Notes under the pieces: model-generated
What the model saw: the letters and a program-made list of their open reading frames with translations, nothing else
Told to the model about the DNA's origin: nothing
The model's database searches: none
Made by a program: the position numbers and the translations under genes
Part shown: positions 58,496 to 64,000 of the stretch, in pieces
Layout: every line of letters starts with the position of its first letter
How positions within the stretch are numbered: position 1 is the stretch's first letter
NCBI RefSeq assembly: GCF_025399195.1
Contig: NW_026252089.1
Coordinates: forward strand, 682,001-746,000
Source of the DNA: Umbelopsis ramanniana AG
Taxonomy: Eukaryota > Mucoromycota > Umbelopsidomycetes > Umbelopsidales > Umbelopsidaceae
Direction of reading: 5' to 3'
Length of the DNA stretch: 64,000 bases

Positions 58496-61225
58496 TTAGA
58501 TATCATAGCGCATACCGACTTCAACGAGCTTGTCGTTAGGTACACCAAATTCATGGCGACGAACTCCTCGGGTATTTTTGCGCACAGAATTGAAAACCTG
58601 CAGTAAGGAGCGTTTTGCAAAATTGGAAGTTGGTGCTCCAGCATATTCAATAGTGCTCATGAGGTAAGTGACCCGATTCTCTTTGGCAATATTAATGGCG
58701 TCTCTTTCAGCTGTACAGCCTTCTTGTTCCAACAACTCGCAAATACGGTTTACTACCATATCGCTAGGGCCGTTCTTGTCATCGCCTTGAAGCACGTCCT
58801 TGTATCCACGGCGGATGATCACACGATACATGTTAGGTACCTCAAGTCGGAATACAACCATTCTCTCGCCGTCGGGCACCTGTAGGTCGATGGTTATTAA
58901 AGGTATTACTCTACGTGATTTCCATTTTAGTTTGTTGACTTACGGTTGGCTGCGGCAGATTTCTGATATGAAGGAAGATTGCAATATCCGGAGACGCGGC
59001 AAAGGCGTCTGTAAAATGAGAGTACACGGGAGGGATACCAAAGCCCGCTGAATCAAAGATAACCGATAATCCTTTCAAGACCTCCAAGCGTTCTCCAGTC
59101 TTTGCAAGAGATAAAACAACGGACTCGTTACCGTCGTTATGGCGGATGACGTCTGCTTTGATGAGACCAGGCAAGTCCTTTGCTCTAGGCTCTTCATATT
59201 TCCATTGTTCCAGCTTTCCGGTGTGCCAGATAATCATGAACATAGCGATGACGGCAGCAATAACAATAGTAGTCCAAGCGCCTTGAGGAACTTTCAACAA
59301 TGTCGCTGATAGGTAGGCAGCATCAATGAAAGCGAAGAACAAGAAGAACAGGATAGAGAAGATGATATTCCATTTCCAGACAATAATGCTCACAATGGTG
59401 ACAAGGGTAGTTGTAATCAGGGTAACGAAGGTAACGCAAGCACCTAAAATGGACATATCAGTGTTAGAAGCAACCCATGGGTAACCTTGAACATTGCAAA
59501 GCTAATATACCATAAGCATTTCCTAAAACTGTTGTATTGGGGAAGGCAGCAGTAATGATAACGGTTCCGATCATTAAAAGCCAATTTGCAGTTGGAATAT
59601 AGATCTGGCCGTGGAATCTTTCAGATGTATGCATGACCTTGAGCTGAGGAAAGTTGCTAAGTGACATAGCTTGACGCAAGATCGAGAAGCAACCAGAAAT
59701 CATAGCTTGAGAAGCAACAATGGCGGCCAGGATGGCAATGATAAAAGCGAACCAGAAAGACTACGCAAAAAATAAGTTAGATTATCCTTCTTTACTTATT
59801 TTCAGGTATATAGTCACTTACTGAGGGAGGGACAGTCGCAAAGAATGGGTTGCTCCAAGCAGTACCGGTAGCATCATTGGAGATGTAAGCCGCCTGTCCA
59901 ATGTAAGCAATAAGAAGACACTATTATGCGTAACGAGATACAACGAGTTAAGGAGATCAATCGATAGTTCTGCATCAGGCTGGGTGCTAACGAACTTACA
60001 GGGTATGCCAAAAAGGTCCAGGAAAGTTGTACAGCCGCGCGACTAAAGTGACCGAGATCGGCAAACAGAGCTTCAACACCAGTGAAAGCTAAGAGGATAC
60101 CTCCCATCTTGACCCAACCGTCGCTACCATTACGAGCAAACCATGCGTAAATCCAGTAGGGTGAGAATGCAGACAGAACGGTGTAGTCCTGGGTGATAAT
60201 ATTGTACAGACCAACGCTGAAGTTGAATAGCAGCCATATTATGACAATAGGAGCGAACGAAGAGGCAATCTTGGTGGTTCCAAACGGTTGAATGCAGAAC
60301 AGAATGATAAGGATGACTTCGGAGATACCTGTGATGGCAGACTGGGAGATGTCGGGCACTTTAAGATTCAATCCTTGGATGGCACCGAGGACTGATGAAG
60401 GGTGTATGTTATTTTCAGATGAAGACGTGGTCAAGTACGTTTACTGCTATGTAAACTTACCAGATTGTGCGGGAGTCAGTACACCGTCAGCCATTACCAT
60501 GCTTACACCAACAATAGACAGAACAGAAATTAGGTGTCGCAAGAAATTAGACTGCTCCAACTTTGCACGGAAACCGCGAGAAAAGTATCGCATATCTTCT
60601 GTATGGTATCTTTGCATACCCAGGTTGACTGCACTTTGAGGGTTCTTCCAACTGATATTAGCCTTCAAAAGTGTGGTGTTCAAATTAGCGGTTTGAATAG
60701 AAGGTGAAGTAGTATAATATAGAAGTGATCACGTACATAGCGAGATAAAAGAGTGAATAAAGCAAATGTTCCTCCTTCACCGTTATCATCGGCTCTCAAG
60801 ACGAAACCAACATATTTGACAGTGACAACCAGTGTCAGAGTCCAGATAATCATGGAAAGTGCACCAAGAAGATCGGCCCTTTCCGGTGTAGAAGAAAAGG
60901 TTGAGCTGTAAACATACAATGGACTTGTGCCAATGTCGCCATAAATCACACCGACGGATTGATAGGCTAAGAAGAGTACAGCGAGTTTACTATATTTCTA
61001 GTGAAATAAGAATGGTTAATGATTGTCTCAATGGAATATTTCGGTAACAAAGGGAGCTCAACCTACAGGACGTTCTGGAATATCACTTGCTAAGAGCCAC
61101 TCCTTGGATCCTTGATTTTGTATTGTTGAATATACTGCCAGTGATGGAGTATCACCTTGTTCTACGCTCTCAACATTGAAATTCAATTTCTCTTTAACAG
61201 TTGAAGAGGTATTTGATTCAGACAT
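58496..61225 (-). CDS. HAK1: HAK/KUP high-affinity potassium transporter
   Basis: Eight exons (61225-61067, 60997-60737, 60662-60461, 60391-60000, 59920-59822, 59760-59511, 59443-58944, 58879-58496) give 748 residues, typical of fungal HAK proteins. The hallmark [15 protein letters not shown] lies in the first helix. [38 protein letters not shown] and [13 protein letters not shown] follow. After about 12 membrane helices comes a soluble C-terminal domain ([19 protein letters not shown]). It takes up K+ by H+ symport at the plasma membrane when potassium is scarce. Divergent from a small ORF 115 bp away. Confidence 0.95.
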
Positions 61226-61340
61226 TACTGGTGGATCAAGTATTCTTCTACTTGCCCACGATCATACTTTATATCCCACTACATTTCCAAAAAAAAATAG
61301 CCACCATCTTCCCTTATCTCTGAGATTACCCTTATCAAGA

Positions 61341-61613
61341 ATGCAAGCGACAGCCAGAGAGGCTCTGCACACACTACAAAAAAAGTCAAAGGATTACTAC
61401 TACTGGGGGAATAGCAATATTCGCTCAGGCAATGAGATAGCCAAATTGTCTCATGAACGGAACCTGAAAGCCAGCTATTTACCGATTGGGATACAGCTTC
61501 AGCGAAATTCGCGCAAAGAAAATGGTATGCTTGGTTTACTTGATTGGCTGCCGATCTTGGCAATATGTACCACCATGCTTTGCAAGGCGGTTAATATTCC
61601 ATACAGCGCCTAA
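61341..61613 (+). CDS. Hypothetical 90-residue ORF
   Basis: An intronless frame beginning MQATAREALHTLQKKSKDYY and ending with a hydrophobic stretch (LLDWLPILAICTTMLC) near the C-terminus, so possibly tail-anchored or mitochondrial. It starts 115 bp from the HAK gene on the opposite strand. AATAAA occurs right after the stop (61614). No family is recognised; it may be real but lacks independent support. Confidence 0.4.
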   Translation: MQATAREALHTLQKKSKDYYYWGNSNIRSGNEIAKLSHERNLKASYLPIGIQLQRNSRKENGMLGLLDWLPILAICTTMLCKAVNIPYSA

Positions 61614-61837
61614 TAAATAAAATATATATGTCATTAAAGAGATGTAGTAGCGTGGTAGTGAAAAACAAGGGTGGCAGCGGTTGTCAGGCGGGTTATAACG
61701 GGGGCTATCAAAAGCTAGCTACACATTTCGCAGTAAACTTCAAAATATTATGAAGCAATCTTTATTTCATAAATAATATAAGGTATGGAAGATATAATAA
61801 GTAGATCACATTCATCAGGTTTTCAAATACAAAGAGC

Positions 61838-62835
61838 CTAATTATTACTAGGTCGGTACACAGCTTTAAATGTCAGCCAGAGAGCAACAAAGCCTTCATC
61901 AGTTCTGCTTTCGTCCAGTCTTTGCGTTGCCCTCATGTCAATATGTGTAAATCCCGCGTCCTCCAACACAGTCGTAAGATCATCGGCACTTTCAAAATGC
62001 TTGATGTCGCCCTGAAGTAAGCGCTGGTATTGAGCGGTACGATTGCCACCAACATGAGCACCAACGAACCAGCCGCCTGGTTTCATCAGTAGCGCAGCGC
62101 GACGGATGAAGTTTCTAATTTGCTCACCATCAAACAAATGAAGTACACTTCCTGCATTGAGGTAGGTGATTTGGTGCTTATATTGGTCAAGTGGTGCGGT
62201 TTCGATGTCATCGGAAGGTGACAGGAAATGATCGTCAAAGATGTTGCCAGATATAAATTTAACGTCCAACGTATCTTTGTCTTTAAACAGATCATATCCA
62301 ATATCAATAAAATGGCGGTAGAGATCAACTCCAACAATAGATGTTCCAGGGTACCCGTCCAGTATCAGTTGACGGATGTCAGTGCCTGTATGATCAAACA
62401 GTGAGAAAATTAAAATGCCGACTTTGATTTGCTGATTGCGAGAATTCGTCTCCTTACCTAGACAGCATCCTATGTCCATAAGGGTTGGGTTTTCGCCATT
62501 TTGTGCTCTCTTTTGACGGTCTTCCAAAATGTCTTGGTAGTAGAAACGTGGTGCCAGTCGTGGTGCGGTGAACTTGTATTCACGCAGACACCTGTATGTC
62601 CTTTCACTCTACCATAAGGTATTAGTCGTTTACGTTCACTAAATGAAAGGTACAAAGCATGCGCGCGGAAAAACAATATAGAAAAAAGTAGAAGGCGTGT
62701 ACCTACAGTTTTAAGCTTTTTAGTTGTCTCCAGGATATGACGACGGATCTGATCAACGTCGTTTATTCCAAGATACTGGCTGAAAAGAGCGAGGGCTCCA
62801 TTGTCAACTTTGAAATCGGGATCAAATTCTGTCAT
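61838..62835 (-). CDS. SAM-dependent methyltransferase, fungal type
   Basis: Exons 62835-62707, 62608-62458 and 62385-61838 give 275 residues. N-terminal motifs KFTAPRLAPRFYYQDIL precede the SAM-binding glycine motif LMDIGCCLGTDIRQL. IVGVDLYRHFIDIG carries the acidic residue, and LNAGSVLHLF and LLMKPGGWFVGAHVGG are motifs II-III of class I methyltransferases. This group of fungal proteins is related to enzymes of meroterpenoid clusters, but no cluster is present here and the acceptor is unknown. It is cytosolic by composition. Divergent from the homeobox gene. Confidence 0.85.
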
Positions 62836-63117
62836 GTGTGGGATTAAGAGTTGTAAGCAGTGTAAGCGGGTGAAACTTCTCAGTTTTTAAAGTTGATGGA
62901 AGTGGATTTCGTAAAAGTTTGCCCGTCCTCGCGTAAAAGTTAACCCCCCGTGGCGATCTGCAGCACTCAGATGCCCAGGAGCTCGGTTTTGGACAAACGC
63001 AAATAGGTGATATCAGTGATGGAGCTATTATTCGCTTTCATTATATCAGCGTACTTGCCAGCTATATAAAACGTAACCATTGTTCAACTCACAATTGAAA
63101 GCAAACATTTCAGCGTC
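62836..63117. promoter_or_regulatory. Divergent promoter methyltransferase / homeobox
   Basis: 282 bp between opposite starts. TATATAA at 63062-63068, about 50 bp before the homeobox ATG, may be a TATA box. Confidence 0.45.
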
Positions 63118-63702
63118 ATGACCCATGGCCGAAAATTCACATCCATAGTTCCACTTGAGCTTGATCACGCAATGGTAAACATAACGAGCCAAATCTGTAC
63201 CACCTTTGCTACAACCATTAGGCGACGCCATCGACTGAGGCCCGAGGAGACTGATTATCTGGCCGAAGAGTTCCAGTACAACCCTAAACCAACCCGGCGA
63301 AAGATTCAAGAAATTGCCTCCGATCTCGATGTTAGTGAGCGCACTGTCCAGATATGGTTTCAGAACAGAAGAGCAAAGTTGAAACGAACGCAGAAAGAAT
63401 CAACGGAAAGAATTCCACTTACGTCCGCAGATGCCTTGTGCGGTACAGTATTGCACGAAAACAAGTATAACCTCCGAGCGGCTCATGAATTTCCCGAGTG
63501 GATACAATTACGAACCGTTCGATGTCTACCAAGGAGCGATTGTAATGAAGACGACTCTTCGGTAGACCCCGATGCTCATGCTGATGATGGACAAGAGATT
63601 AATAAGCTACGGTATATCTCTGGAACCGACACAGCATTGCACGACACTACGCCTCTTTTCCGATCGTGCGAACCGCAAGAGAGTGATCGCCCAGAGTCAT
63701 AA
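63118..63702 (+). CDS. Homeobox transcription factor
   Basis: A single-exon frame of 194 residues. The homeodomain spans about 35-95: RRRHRLRPEETDYLAEEF in helix 1, NPKPTRRKIQEIASDL in helix 2, and the recognition helix RTVQIWFQNRRAKLKR with the invariant WF.N.R. It is of the typical 60-residue class, not TALE (no three-residue insertion). The C-terminal 100 residues are polar and acidic with no domain. It binds DNA in the nucleus; targets are unknown. A potential intron at 63175 breaks the frame and was rejected. Confidence 0.9.
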   Translation: MTHGRKFTSIVPLELDHAMVNITSQICTTFATTIRRRHRLRPEETDYLAEEFQYNPKPTRRKIQEIASDLDVSERTVQIWFQNRRAKLKRTQKESTERIPLTSADALCGTVLHENKYNLRAAHEFPEWIQLRTVRCLPRSDCNEDDSSVDPDAHADDGQEINKLRYISGTDTALHDTTPLFRSCEPQESDRPES

Positions 63703-64000
63703 ACGCGATGCTGAGAGCCTTTTGCGATAATATTAATATAAAGGTGTCACCAAAATCGAGACATGAGATTAACGAACCCGGTTTACGACGATAGCACATC
63801 AAGCTCCATAACTTATATCATTAGATATATTCTCCACCATTGCAATTCACATTGATCTAGTCAACATTTGCACAATGCTATCCCAGAGTATCGTACGCAA
63901 CAAACAAAATAAAAAGAAAGATGTTTGTTTGTAATCACATTTATGACTTTTTTTTTTTTTATATAACATCAATTATTTAGAGGCAAAATGTGGTTACACG
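63703..64000. other. 3' flank at the window end
   Basis: AATAAA at 63909-63914 and a T-run at 63950-63960. No coding frame is supported up to the edge. Confidence 0.45.

Noticed and set aside
61279-61563. 94-codon minus-strand frame opposite the small ORF
   Set aside because: Cys/Ser-rich, no motif; it overlaps the HAK leader and looks like chance.
63175-63221. Possible 47-nt intron inside the homeobox gene
   Set aside because: Removing it shifts the frame into an early stop before the homeodomain.
1-64000. Transposon, virus-derived, CRISPR or secondary-metabolite cluster
   Set aside because: No transposase, reverse transcriptase, terminal repeats, PKS/NRPS or repeat arrays are visible; the lone methyltransferase has no cluster partners.

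Overview
The window is nuclear DNA of a filamentous fungus, most likely an early-diverging (Mucoromycota-type) species. The evidence is a dense gene layout with short spliceosomal introns (about 50-110 nt, with GTAAGT-like donors and CTAAC/CTAAT-like branch sites) and a fungal-type adenylate cyclase with RA, LRR, PP2C-like and cyclase parts. Fungal family members such as a DUF4451 protein, the complex I 9.5 kDa subunit and a HAK potassium transporter are also present. So are genes that budding and fission yeast lack but animals keep (MMADHC, HAUS1, MBIP, a BAG6-like protein). The assignment to Mucoromycota is inference; no rRNA is present to confirm it.

Layout, left to right. 1-5.1 kb: MMADHC (+), TMA7 (-), cyclin C (-), ELP3 (-). 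5.3-8.1 kb: BAG6-like ubiquitin-domain protein (+) and a tiny four-cysteine protein (-). 8.4-15.0 kb: adenylate cyclase (-, 11 exons). 15.3-20.3 kb: BTB protein (-) and NIPA-type magnesium transporter (+), divergent. 20.6-24.6 kb: ADF-H/coiled-coil/PH protein (-), a TATA-driven 46-residue basic peptide (+), MATE transporter (-). 25.4-31.4 kb: amino-acid permease (+) with a cluster of GATA sites, bZIP factor (+), alpha/beta hydrolase (-). 32-34.8 kb: BET double-bromodomain protein (-). 35.6-36.1 kb: a probable spliced non-coding host of C/D snoRNAs (+). 36.7-40.7 kb: coiled-coil protein (-) and DUF4451 regulator (+), divergent. 42.1-43.3 kb: ribosomal protein uL2 (+) with a long 5'UTR intron. 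43.6-47.8 kb: HAUS1 (-), TBCB (-), MBIP (+). 48.2-55.8 kb: complex I 9.5 kDa subunit (-), reticulon (+), tail-anchored coiled-coil protein (-), CCZ1 (+), unknown 128-residue protein (+). 56.3-63.7 kb: GPI-type cell-surface protein (+), mitochondrial carrier (-), HAK/KUP potassium transporter (-), small ORF (+), methyltransferase (-), homeobox factor (+).

Most genes are independently transcribed housekeeping loci, often in divergent pairs with promoters of 110-300 bp. There is no biosynthetic cluster, transposon, tRNA or CRISPR that I can support. Functional themes that recur are membrane transport (six transporters or permeases), chromatin and transcription (ELP3, cyclin C, BET, bZIP, DUF4451, MBIP, homeobox), microtubules (HAUS1 next to TBCB) and signalling (adenylate cyclase).

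The least ordinary content is (i) introns at 35.6-36.1 kb and in the uL2 5'UTR that carry C/D-snoRNA-like elements complementary to neighbouring parts of 25S rRNA, (ii) micro-exons of 10, 11 and 14 nt in three genes, (iii) a GC-AG intron, and (iv) the ADF-H/PH domain combination. All gene models are hand-built from reading-frame continuity, splice consensus and recognisable family motifs. Exon sums were checked to be multiples of three.
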